A DNA stretch of 64,000 nucleotides. Source: Larus michahellis (Eukaryota > Chordata > Aves > Charadriiformes > Laridae). Shown piece after piece: positions 41,301 through 51,676 of the stretch. The first letter of the stretch is position 1, and each line of letters opens with the position of its first letter. The translations under genes were made by a program, and so were the position numbers. The notes beneath the pieces were generated by a model. That model ran no database searches. It was not told the DNA's origin and worked only from the letters and a program-made list of their open reading frames with translations. The DNA lies in assembly GCF_964199755.1 (NCBI RefSeq), contig NC_133904.1, positions 372,001 through 436,000 on the forward strand. The letters run 5' to 3'.

Positions 41301-43160
41301 GCAGCACTGTGGGAAAGCGATGGCAGATCAGTGAGGAGGACGGTAAACACGCACAAGGGACTCGCGTGCGCGGTGCTGGAAAACTCATACATCACACTGT
41401 TGTTTAGTCTTATGTGCTCGACAAGTAGAACGCCTGCACTGAGATAAAGCAGGCCTGGGAGGACTTGGGGCACCTTATCGACCATGCCTGAGATTCCTGC
41501 TCTGCTGTTGAAGACGAACAAAATAGAGTGGGGGGAAAAAAACAAAACCCCACCTCTGCCTGAATCATTGGCTTGCCCACGCGGGGAGGGTTTTCTCACA
41601 CCTCAGCTTGTGGGTCCGGGGCCCATGGCCCTACCTGTCTTGTGTGCCTGCCGCATGAAATGCTCCTTGTGTCGGCTGGTGCCACCACCCCACACACAAG
41701 CCCAGCTTGCCCCCGGTGGGATCCCCTGGTTTCACTTTCAGGCTTGGGCCCCCCCCCGCTGCACCCCCGGCCTTTGGGACACGGCAGCGACTCGGGCAGG
41801 AGGGGCTTGGACGAGGGCTGGAGGGCAATGGGGTGCAGGAGATGATGGACGGATGGATGTCTGTCCGTGTGTCTCCCCACAGGCATGGGCAGCTCGGCCA
41901 CGGGACGCTGGAGTCGGAGCTGCAGCCGCGGCTGGTGGAGGCGTTGGCGGGCGTGCCGATGCAGGCAGTGGCGGCTGGCGGGTGGCATTCGGCCAGCGTC
42001 AGTGGTGAGGGGCCATGCTGGGTGCGGGTGGTCGGGGCGGACGGCGGCAGGACCCGTCCCCGTGCTGGGGCTGTCCCATGCCCCTGGTGCCGGGGCAGCC
42101 CAGGGCCCGGTGCTGTGCCACACACGGTCAGTGCTGGTGCCCCCGGAGCACGCAGCCGCCGCCACGGCACGGTGCAGGGCTGAGCTCTGCTCCGGGGCCC
42201 GCCCCCGATGCTCCCCGTCCCGCAGAGGCCGGAGACCTCTATGTGTGGGGCTGGAATGAGTCGGGGCAGCTGGCTCTGCCCTCCAAGGCGCTGGCAGAAG
42301 AGCGGGTGCAGGACGGGGACGCGGGTGCAGGTGAGGATGCTGCCCGTCGGGCCCTGCGGATGCAGGCGGTGCCAGCAGCTCTCAGCGGGGCCCGGTCACT
42401 GCCGGGAGCTGAGGGTGGGCTCGTCCCCAGGGGACACCATGCTGACGCCCCGTCAGGAGCAGCCGGCTGCCGAGGGCACCGCGTTCATTTCCATCCAGGC
42501 GTTCCCGGCGTTGCTGGATCTGCCGCAGGACCTGGAGGTCACCGAGGTCAGCTGCGGGTCCCGGCACACGGCCGTCGTCACACGTGAGTGCCCGGCTCTT
42601 GCCAGCGGGGCGGCGGGTGGCACTGCGGCCCTTGGTGACGCATGGGGTGGCTGAGGGGGGCCGGGGCTCCCCGGGAGCCAGCAGCCCCCGGCGCTGGCTG
42701 ACGGGGGCCGTCTGTCCCCTTTGCAGGAGGCGGGGAGCTCTACACCTGGGGCTGGGGTAAGTGGTGCCTTTGCTCTGGGATGGACACCCCCCAGGACCAG
42801 CTTTTGTTTGCCGCTGCCTTACCCTTGGCTGCTATTACTTGTATAATGATTTATTTTATCGCTGTGAGGTTTCATAGCAGAGCTCTTCCGCGGGTTCCCA
42901 GCCGCAGCCGTTCGTACCGGGGTGCTCTCACATTTCCTCCCTGGTCCCCAAAGGCCTGGGGAGCCATCGCCCCGCGAGGGCCGAGGCCACACCGTGGCAC
43001 GACTGTGGTGTCCGCAGGCAAATACGGGCAGCTGGGACACGGGGACAACAGCAGCTCGGACCAGCCGCGCCGCGTCGACTACCTGGTGGCCGAGGGCTTG
43101 CAGGCGGAGGAAGTGGTGTGCGGGCCCTGGACCACCTACGTCCATGTGCTGGAGCCATGA
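38395..43160 (+). CDS. RCCD1: RCCD1, RCC1 domain-containing protein 1
   Basis: RCC1-repeat partner of the JmjC protein KDM8, reported to act in chromatin and chromosome stability. Seven exons: 38395-38551, 39490-39847, 41883-42004, 42226-42330, 42431-42583, 42727-42756, 43018-43160; 355 aa, slightly shorter than human. The N-terminal part is Ala/Arg/Pro-rich and diverged; the beta-propeller blades are clear: [91 protein letters not shown]. The sixth exon is only 30 bp. The ATG was chosen from human-like MA-start spacing (ATGGCGGCT in a Kozak context). Introns 1 and 2 are long and repeat-rich. It converges on PRC1. Confidence 0.93.
38690..39465 (+). repeat. C-rich minisatellite with higher-order structure, RCCD1 intron 1
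   Basis: Most of intron 1 is built from degenerate units such as GGTCCCCCCGGGATGTCCCC and AGTGCCGGTCTCCCCGGGA. A longer block repeats about 180 bp apart (CCCTAGTGTCGGTCTCCCCG near 39015 and 39195), and CATTACCGGTCCCCCCCTCC appears near 39150 and 39432, showing duplication of multi-unit segments. Confidence 0.85.
40160..40385. other. AT-rich island in RCCD1 intron 2
   Basis: About 220 bp of clearly AT-rich sequence (TAATTGACTAG, GTAATTATTGAGC, AATTAATAACTC) inside a very GC-rich locus. No open frame or recognised repeat. Two diverged copies of a block of about 45 bp (CTCCTGCACCGCCTGG / CTCCTGCATCACTTGG) follow at about 40396 and 40559. It could be a decayed insertion or a regulatory element. 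Confidence 0.5.
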
Positions 43161-43674
43161 GGGGCCCAAAGTCCCCCCCCCACCCCACGGCTGCTTGTGG
43201 CGAGGAAGACACGGGCGAGCTCTGCTCCTGCATGTCTGCTGGTGGGACCGGCCCCGGCCCGGCTCTGTCCCCAGGGATGGCGCCGGGGGCCCCTCAGGCC
43301 AGGATCAGCCGGGTTTAGCCCACGGTGAACTGAACTCAGCCCCTGGAGCTGGGCTGGTGCCTGACCCTGCCCGGGCTGCAGCTACGCAAGTGCTAAGGAC
43401 AACCGAGGGATGGGCTGAACGTATTTATTACATCTGCTTTTCCATAAGGGCTGTGGTGGTGCTTTGTGCTGCGTACAAAGGATGTTTCCCGGCCCCTCTG
43501 GAGCCCCATCTGACCCTCTGCCAGCCCCTCCAGAGCCATTCCCGACCCTCCGCCGCTCCCCTGCCCCACCAGGTCACCCCACGCACACACCAACAGCAGC
43601 GGCTGCGGACACGTATATTTATTATGCCCATGAACAGTATAGAAAGTCATAAAACAAGGGGACAGAACCTGGAG

Positions 43675-43680
43675 AATAAA
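43675..43680 (+). terminator. RCCD1: Poly(A) signal of RCCD1 (AATAAA)
   Basis: Canonical AATAAA 514 bp after the RCCD1 stop, the only one on the plus strand in the convergent RCCD1/PRC1 gap. Confidence 0.75.
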
Positions 43681-44337
43681 TAACAGCGAGTGGGGGCTGT
43701 AGTGATAACAAGGTGCAAATTAGACATAATCAGGGACAGACACATACACACAGAGGTTTGTTAGTGAAAGTGCAAACAGGCCCCCGCGCGTGCCCAGGGC
43801 TGTCTCCCGCAGCTGAAGCAGGGGGAGGGCGGCGGGCAGGGGGACAAGTTGCCCCCTTCACCATGGCAGGGAAGGTGTAACGCGTGCTCGGGCTCTCCCC
43901 AGCGCAGGCTCTGCCCTCCCCGGCTCAGGGATGGGGCAGGGGGGTGGCGGGGCCAGCAGGGCTGCAGGAGGATGCCCGGTCAGGTTCGCTGCTCCTCCCA
44001 GGCTGCTGCTCACCCCCAGGGACCCCCCCCAGCCTCCCAGGTAAGGAAAAAAAGCTAAGCCTGTAGGGGAGAGGCAGCCCTTACTGGAGTAAGCATGCTT
44101 TGATGTTGAAAAAGGAAGATGCTGATGGACAACAGCTACAGAAACATGGAGGGGAAAAAGAGCCTGTGACAAAAGGCACTGAGGCCAGCTCTCTGAAATA
44201 GTCCTGTCTGTCCCCGAGGATGCCCAGCAAGGCCGAGTCCCCGCAGCCAAGCACCAACGCTCGCCCCAGCCAGACGGGCTGCAGCAGAAGCCAGCGCCCA
44301 CCCCTGCGCTACCCTAACACGACCGCCTACTCAAATC
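43681..44337. other. RCCD1/PRC1 convergent intergenic region
   Basis: About 650 bp between the two facing poly(A) signals with no gene seen. A further minus-strand AATAAA (TTTATT on the plus strand at 43618-43623) lies just left of it, within the RCCD1 3' UTR; if used by PRC1 the two transcripts would overlap tail to tail. Confidence 0.55.
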
Positions 44338-44343
44338 TTTTAT
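44338..44343 (-). terminator. PRC1: Poly(A) signal of PRC1 (AATAAA on minus strand)
   Basis: TTTATT on the plus strand, 254 bp beyond the PRC1 stop in the minus direction. Confidence 0.75.
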
Positions 44344-44596
44344 TAAAAACATTTTCAATAATTCCCCCAGTAAAAGCAGTATATATTTTTTTCCAAAAAA
44401 AAAAAAACGTCCCGTGCAGGCCCTGCCCTGACAGGCAGGGAGCCCCTGCCCCGCAGAGCCAGGCTGGCCCGAGAAACACCTGGGAGCCAGGAGAGGTTAA
44501 CCCCGCAGCACGGGGCTCCTGGGGCAGGGGTGCGCCGTGCTCTGCCGGAGCGGGGACTCACTACCACTACGAGCAGCTGGAGCGGCAGGCGGGAGC

Positions 44597-47500
44597 TCAG
44601 CAGAAGGCATTGGTGGTGGTGGAGTTCAGGACACAGGAGCCGTCAGAGTTGGACGCCTTTGAAAATTTACGCTGCGGAAACAAGAAGCGGGAGACGGGGA
44701 TGAGGTGAGAGAGGGGGCAGCAGGGAGAGAGCTGCTGCTCCGTGACTCTCTAGGAAAGCAGGAACGGCTCCAGGACACCAAAGAGGGCAACCAGGCTGGT
44801 CCTACTTGCTTCTTTGGGCTCCCAACCCCGGCTTGCTTCAGAAGAGAGCACGAAAGCGTGAGCATTGAGCAGCTGAGAAAGAACTCCGAGCCCCTCAGCT
44901 TCCCAGAGGCAGGAGTAGGTGTTGCCCAAACACACGGAAGGGACGCTCGTGGCTTTCTAGTGGCAGAAGATGTTAAACTTGGGCTCAGCCCATCCTAATG
45001 GAAGGGCAGAGGCCAGTGAAAGACCTCCGTCGAGCCAGCGCTGGCAAAGCCCCATCCATTGGCAGAAAGCACCCCCCGTCAGCAGTCGGGGCACCCCCCA
45101 GCCCCACTGCAGAGACCAGCCCAAAAGGAGGGGCAGATGCCGGGGTCCCTTTGGAGGCTCAGCTCGGGGGGACAGCAAGCAGCATCCCACAGGAGCGTGT
45201 GCCTGATGAGCCCCCGCAAGCAGCAGAAAAAGGCTTCCCCTGCCTGGGGGGCGGGGCAGGAGACACCCCCCCGGCCCTGTCCCACTGCAGGGGTTAGGAC
45301 AGGGATAGAGCGCTGCTGCTGCTGCCAGCTGCCCAGGCCACAGCCCCTGGAAAGGCTGGGAACCACCCCCACCCCCAGGACACGCTGCATCAACAGACTC
45401 GGGCCTCGGGGGCAGGGGGAGACTTTGCTCAAGCAGCTGGAGACAGACCCACGGCGGGAGAGGGGCTGCGTCACTGCCGGGGGGCTGCTGCAGGGCCACA
45501 GCGGGCTTTGCCCCTGCCTGGGGCTGGGAGGTGTCCCCCACACCAGGGTTTCTCCTGTGCGTTGCCCTCCCCACGGAGCTGCTCAGGGCCTTTGTGTGAC
45601 ACGAGCAGTGCTTGGCCTCAGCCCCCAGACCTCAATTTTAAGTTCTTGCCATAGAGCCAAGAGATCTGCTGCCGCGGGCACGGGCAGGAAGAGCCGCTGG
45701 TCGCAGGGACAGGGGGAGGGCGGTGCGGAGCCGAGCCCCTTGGGGTGCTCTGGCAGGGGGGAGCCCCCTGTGCTGCCCAGTGAGGGGGGGTGAGTTACCT
45801 CAAACTCGGAATAGGTGCTGGCAACAGAAATAATGCTGCGGTTATGCCGGCCAGGAGTTGTGGGGGTGCATCCACCGCCCACGTTGGCTCCGTTGGGCTG
45901 GGACATGTTCTCCTTGTTCTGCTCCCTGTGCCTGGGACGGGGCGGCTTCGCAGCCATGCAGTTGGGAGTCCGAGCCTGGCCAAACTATGGGAAGAAGTGA
46001 CAGTTAGATGGGACACAAGAATCAAGTAGACAGAGCTAGGAGAGCTGTGGCGCCTGTCCCTCTGCGGAGCCAGGAGAGTTTCAAGCTCCAGGAGCCCTCC
46101 GGGGTCTAGGGCCGAATTCTGATCCTGGAAACGTACAGCACCACACCCGCGTTTTGAAGGTCCCCCAAGCTGCAGGCTCAGCACAGAGGAACAGTTACGC
46201 TAGAAATATGGGCTGGAAGATTTCCCGAATGCTGTTACTACCCTCCTCCTCCCCCCTCAGGTCCCAGAAATATCCTGCCAGGATCACGGCAGCCCAGCAC
46301 AGCAGGCTACAGACTAACAGAGGCTTTTGCGCCCCAGGAGCTTGGCAGGGGAGGCAGGGAAGCACAGCGAGAGAGCGGTTGGAGCTGTGCCGTCCCAGCT
46401 CACCCATCTCTTCCCCAGCCCACCCTGCTGGGCAGGGAGGCCCTGGAAAGCTCCTTACCTTCCCTCGGGAAGGTGGGAAACAAAACGTTGGCGAGTGGTA
46501 GGTGGTTCCCCCAAAAACTGAACGAACGGTGGCATTGGGTGTGACGCTGGAGATGGAAGTGCCATTGAGCTGAGGGGAAAAGCAGAGCACGCACATCACG
46601 GGAGGAACCAGCGGCTGCCCCGCGCCAGGGAAACCAAGGCGGAGGCCCCGGCTGCGCAGAGCCTTCTGCCTCCAGAGCACCACGGTGCGAGAGGCCGGTT
46701 GTCCCCAGGGAGGAGAGAGGTGCCCCTGGCCTGGGCCCTGCCCTGCTTCCACTACGCTGCCGCAGCCCCCCGAGCCCTCCCCGCGGGACCGACACCTGCC
46801 TCGGCCAAGGCAGGGCTCTAATCTAAGGGCAGCGCTCAGCTCCCAGCACGTCTAAGCTGCTTCGCACAGACAGTTTACCTTCCTTACTTTGCCAAGCGTG
46901 TGGGGGCTGTGCATCCGACGCTTGGCGGGTGTCCGAGGGGTGCTTCCGTACATCATCTCTGCCTCAATCTGGCGGCTTTTCTTCAGTTGCTGCGCAAGAG
47001 ATCCGCGCTTACAAAGGCGAGCAGGGGAGCGGCGCAGAGCCTCCCGCCGCTCGCCGCCAGGGGAAGGGCAGGCTCCCGCCCGCGGGCGATACCCTGCGGA
47101 CAGCCTGCGGCACGGCCGAGCAGCCGCTATTTCAGCGGAGATTTACAGGAATCCAGAGCCAAGCAGGGGACAAGAACAGGGCTCAACACACACAGACGCT
47201 GACAGCAATGGACCCAGTCCCGCTGTCAGAGACAGGCGACCGCGTGCAGAGCCACTTGCGGGCAGGGAGCGAGAGGACAGCGAGCCCCCCGCAGCGCTGG
47301 GGCAGCTCCGCACCTGTACGGGGCACGGTCACCCACAGGCGGGTGGGCGCTCGACGCAGCGGGGGCTCCTCCGGGCCAGGAGGCGGCACGCTCAGCTGGG
47401 CACTCACCCGCTCCTGTTTCTCCTTCTCTTTCTCCAGGTGGTACAGCTGCCACTGCTCCCTCACGAACTCCATGAACTGCTGTCCCTTCACCAGGAAAGG

Positions 47501-50500
47501 TCCCTCCTGCTCCTGCTCCCAGGCCTGGACTCTGCTCTCCAGCTGCTCCTGCAGCTGATGAGGACATGAGGGTACATGGAGAGGCAGCTCCACGGCCAGA
47601 GACAGCCCTTGCTGGCTCCAAGTGCTGGGCTTCCCCTCAGTCAGCAACAGGACGGCCTGCCCGGCACTACGGCTTCTGCTCCCGGGACGAACCTACCTTG
47701 GAAAGCGTCTTCAGCAGCTTTGCTCGCTGCTTCTCTTCTTTCAGCAGATTCCCCCCGCGGTTGGTGTAGCGACTGGGGTCAGTTGCTTTCCTCTAGGGCC
47801 GAAGGGAGGTCAGGAGAGAACCAAACACACCACCCGGTCCCGCAGCCCAGCCTACGCCCCGCAGGACACGGCCCCTGGAGGAAGCCATCCCTGCTGCGCA
47901 GCCCCCCGTCACAAACCACACTAGTGCTCCAGAAACAGCACCCCGCCGACCCACCGTATTTCCTAGTGCCTCCCTGGTCTTTCCCAGCAGCGCTCGGCAC
48001 GTGGGAGCGGAGGCATGTGCTGCCCAGTGACCCACCACAGGGCCGGGCAGAGCGCCTTCCTGCACGGACAATACCTCCAGCTCCAGGAACAGCTTCCAGT
48101 TCTCCTCCCATTTCTGGACAGCCACAAACAGATCTTTGTGTGTTTCATAGTGGCTCTTCATCTTCTTCACCTCAGCATCGTGGAGCTCGAGCAGGGTCTC
48201 CGTATAGTCCTCTGGAGAGGATACAACAGCACATTCAGCAACGCTGAACCCCCCACGAACCCTCATGCAAACCCCTGTGTAAACCCTTGTGCAAACCCCA
48301 TCCTGTGCTACTCCTCCTCCACCCCACGTCCCACCTCGGGAGGCCCCTGTGAGCTGAGGGCAGCCCTTCTCGGCAGCCTGCAGCTCCCACAGGGGAGTCG
48401 GCGAGCAGAAAGAGCCAGCACCCACCATCATAATAGGGGCTGAAGTCTTCCCTCTGCTTCTGACCATAGAAGCACTTGTCCCAGTAGTCAGCCAGCTCTT
48501 CCCGGATTGCCTGAATCACAGATTTCATGTTCTGCAGCTTCAGCTCCTCCAGATGGTCCACTTCCAACTGCAGCTGCCAACAAGATTAGAGCACAGACTC
48601 AGATAAGGCAGCATGAGAAGAAAAGGAGCACAACAGGATTTATCTCTGTAAGGGGCGCTCGTAATTTCTCCTAAACGAAGCGGCCTGAAGAGACTTTTCG
48701 TGTCCCAAACACTCGCAGTACCAGGCCTTCTGCTCAAGGAGCCGACAAAGCCAACACCTGCTTGTATCTTGTGAGAAAGAGAAAGACCAGTTTTAGAGAA
48801 ACAGAACAGCCCTGTTTTTCATCCCGTGAAGGACGAGCTGTTTCTCCAAAAGAGAGGCCATGCCCAGTGTTGACCTTTGCCTCATTATCCATGAAATGCA
48901 TATTAAAGTTCACACCCTGCACACGCTAATGAAGATTATTGGGATCATGCTAAACATAAGTGACCATAGCTCTTGTCTCCCCACCCAAAAGGCACAGGAG
49001 GATCCTTACAGCTTTCCTGGTTTTGGTACTGGATCCAGTCATGTGCACCGCAGAAGACTCCCTCTCCTCCACAGGAACCTGCAGCCTTTCCCAAAGCAGA
49101 GTGATTCTGGAGCGCAGCTCGGTGCACGCAGCTTCGTTCTGGGATCGCTGGGCTTCCAGCTATGGGAGGGAGGGCAGAGGGTCAGCACCAGCCCAGCCCG
49201 GCCCCGAGGGGCACGAGGAGGCTCTGTGCTCTGCTGCACCCAGCAGAGCCACTCGCTCATCTTCCAGGATCTCCTGGCAAAAGCTCCCACAAGGATGTTC
49301 TAATGCACAGCCTTACTGGGAACCGAGCAGTCGCTCTTCACACGGCAGTGCCAGCTCCTGTCCGGGCCCACCAACAGCCTCCACAGCTCCCCAGGTTGCA
49401 CCAGGCAGCGCTGCCTGGGTGTGCCAACATACCTGCTGCAGCAGGTTCTGGAGGGCAGCGATGTTGTCCTCGGACAAACAGAAGGCTTCATCATCCTTGC
49501 ACACCACGTCCTGCTCAAAGCTTGTGTCCGGACTGCGGTCCAGCTCCTCCATAAGGAGGATGATTTGCTGCTTGGTGCTGACAAACTGTTCTTGCCTTTG
49601 CTCCTGGAGGCGACACGTGGCATTAGAAACCAGCGAGCACCTCGCGTGCCGCCCCCGGGGAGATCCTCACCCCCTCTCTGCCCACCTTCTCAGTGCTCAG
49701 GGAGGCCAAGTGGCGCCTGTAACGATCCAGGTCCTCCAGGCTGGGCACGGCATTGCTGTCAATGCGGAACGGGGCTGCGCAGAGGATGTCGCACAAGTCT
49801 CGATCTCGTTCTTGCAGACTTTCCAGCTCCTGCTTCCTGTCCCTTTTCTGCTTTAACAGCACTTGCACGCGGGCACGCAAATCCTTCTCCATCTGCAGAA
49901 TGGTACCTTGTTCCTCCACCTGGAAGAGTCCAGAAATCAGCTCTGTTCTCGCAGGCCTAACTTACATATTTAAGGCTTCTTAAACAATGACCTGGGATGC
50001 AAGCCCTAGCTCTGAACAAGACGTTCCCCAGGAAGGTGCAAATGCAGCAGCACCAAATGAGACGCTGCAAGTCACCTGCCCCCCTCGCCAACGTCTGCCC
50101 GTGCCCCACCAGCAAGAAGCCATAAAGCCTTCTGCTCCACCGAGCCCCAGAAAGAGTGGCTTTGAGCAGGCGTCTCGCTTGTGCCTCACCGAGACACCCG
50201 GGCAGAGGCCAGGCAGCAGAAGACTGCTGCCAGCAGGATCCCAGGAGTGAAAAGCGATACCTTACCTCAAAGGGGGCCAGCTGGAGCTCCCTGTGGAGGG
50301 TGTCAAGCTCCTTCCGACAGACAGCAATGCTGTTCAACAGATACTCCTTCAGGTTCTTCTCCTCGGAGATCATCATGTCCAGAAGACTCTGTGGCACAGG
50401 CGAGGTTAGAGGCAGCCCGTGGGGAGAGAGCGCCAGAGGGGGCGGGCCAGTGGGGCCGGGGACGGAGAATTAGTGGGGCCAAGGAGAGAAAGGGCCATGG

Positions 50501-51142
50501 GAAGGGGTGGGCAGCAGGGGGGCCTGCAGGACTGGGCTGTGGGGGGTGAGGACAGAGGCACGGTGGTGCCCCCCGGTGCTGCCACTAGCCCGGGCTGGTT
50601 GTGCCCCCAGGTGCTGCCACTAGCCCGGGCTGGCCCCGCACTCGCAGCCTGGCCCGGGAGTGCTTCCGAGCGAGCTGCAGCCGCAGGCCCAGTGGCGAGC
50701 GGGCCCGGTACCCCCCGCCGCCCTCACCTCGATGTGCTTCTTGACGGCCTCGGTGCGCTCCAGCTGCTGCTTCTCGGGGATGCCGATCTCGTCCCAGATG
50801 TCCTGCAGCACCGCCATGGCTTGGTTCAGGCACGACACGGTCTCGGCCGCCAGTATCTCACTGAGGGCATGGGGGCGCGCCGGCATCAGCGGCCGCCGGA
50901 CGGGGCCGGGGGCCCGGGACGCTGCCGCCCGCTCCCGGCTCTCCGTCGCCCTCCCGTCCCGGTCCCCACTGCTCCGCGCCATCCCGGCTCCCAGCTCCCC
51001 GCCGCCCTCTCATACCCCGTCCCGGTCCCCGCCGGCCACCGCCCTGGCTTCCGCGTCCCCACCAGTCCGCCATCTGCGGCCCCGGCCCCCCACCGCCGCG
51101 GCCCCGGCCCCCCGCGCGCCCCGGTCCGCACCTCTTCCTCAT
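44597..51142 (-). CDS. PRC1: PRC1, protein regulator of cytokinesis 1
   Basis: Antiparallel microtubule bundler of the spindle midzone (MAP65/Ase1 family). Exons in transcript order: 51132-51142, 50728-50860, 50266-50388, 49686-49919, 49433-49603, 49010-49159, 48426-48573, 48075-48211, 47697-47792, 47408-47554, 46879-46989, 46459-46569, 45799-45984, 44597-44671; 610 aa (human 620). An 11-bp first exon spliced to the second yields MRKSEILAAETVSCLNQAM, matching human MRRSEVLAEESIVCLQKAL, so later in-frame ATGs near 50887-50982 are rejected. The protein has an N-terminal dimerisation and coiled-coil rod, the conserved spectrin-like domain (NRGGNLLKEEKQRAKL, GQQFMEFVREQW), then a basic, Ser/Thr-rich tail with RTPAKRR and a KEN box (NKEN). 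The last exon ends with a human-like SKASNSDG and LNST. Confidence 0.96.
48655..48980. repeat. Interspersed repeat of unknown family, copy 1
   Basis: About 325 bp in a PRC1 intron matching 54627-54957, roughly 80% similar by eye, same orientation. Shared landmarks: TAATTTCTCCTAAA, AAAGCCAACACCTGCTT, AACAGCCCTGTTTTTC, AAGGACGAGCTGTTT, CATGCCCAGTGTTGACCTTT and TGCTAAACATAA. On the minus strand the unit would start TGGG(G)AGAC and end near AATTAC(A), so a solo LTR is one possibility, but no clear target duplication was seen and the family stays open. Confidence 0.75.
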
Positions 51143-51520
51143 GGCGGCCGCTCCGCTCCGATCCGCCCCGGTGTGCACCGACCCGCGCCCGCCGCTCGCT
51201 CCGCCGATTCAAAAGGCGCTGCCGGACGCTCTGATTGGCTGCCGCCAGCGACCGCGTCACCGCGAGCCCCGCCCACAACCGCCCGTCGGGCCGCACCCTC
51301 TCCGTTAAGCTTTTTCTGTCCCGCCCCAAGCCGGCCGCCAGCCAATGGCAGCGAGAAGCTTTCGGGGATTTTAACCAATCACAACCGAGCCGGCACCTCC
51401 GTGTTTGTACGCGTAACGGCGCTCAGTACTTGACAGCAACCACGTGACCTGGTGCGTGACACCCCCCCCGCCCCGTCCGGGCGGCGCCGGAGCGCCACTG
51501 CGCATGCGCCAGGCGGCGAA
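51143..51520 (-). promoter_or_regulatory. PRC1: PRC1 promoter with CHR and CCAAT boxes
   Basis: Reading on the minus strand, upstream of the ATG there is a GCGCC followed closely by TTTTGAA (plus-strand 51208-51218), resembling the CDE/CHR pair of G2/M genes bound by DREAM/MuvB. Three CCAAT boxes follow: ATTGG at 51234-51238, and CCAAT on the plus strand at 51342-51346 and 51375-51379. Further out are CACGTGAC (51441-51448) and a palindromic NRF1-type TGCGCATGCGCC (51499-51510). This layout fits mitotic cell-cycle expression. Confidence 0.65.
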
Positions 51521-51613
51521 CGGGGGGGCACCCCCTCTGCGCCCCATCGCCCCCGGCCCCGGTCCCGCCCCCGCGCCAGGCCGAGCCGAGCCGGATCCGT
51601 GCCACGATGGATG

Positions 51614-51619
51614 TTTATT
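51614..51619 (-). terminator. VPS33B: Poly(A) signal of VPS33B (AATAAA on minus strand)
   Basis: TTTATT on the plus strand, 58 bp past the VPS33B stop in the minus direction, giving a very short 3' UTR. Confidence 0.85.
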
Positions 51620-51676
51620 GGCACGGGGTCGGGGGGGAGCGGAGGGCGGCAGGCCCCCCCCAGCCCCGTCCGGGCC

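Noticed and set aside
41270-41560. Possible LTR-like fragment in RCCD1 intron 2 (AT-richer, with a GGGGGGAAAAAAA purine run)
   Set aside because: No paired ends, no second copy in the window and no coding remnant; too weak to name.
45059-45793. A 244-codon plus-strand frame within the last PRC1 intron
   Set aside because: No similarity, no flanking signals, and composition like the intronic background.
50887-50982. PRC1 start codons reading directly into the second coding exon
   Set aside because: Splicing the 11-bp exon at 51132-51142 reproduces the human N-terminus (MRKSEILAAE), whereas the unspliced versions have no counterpart.
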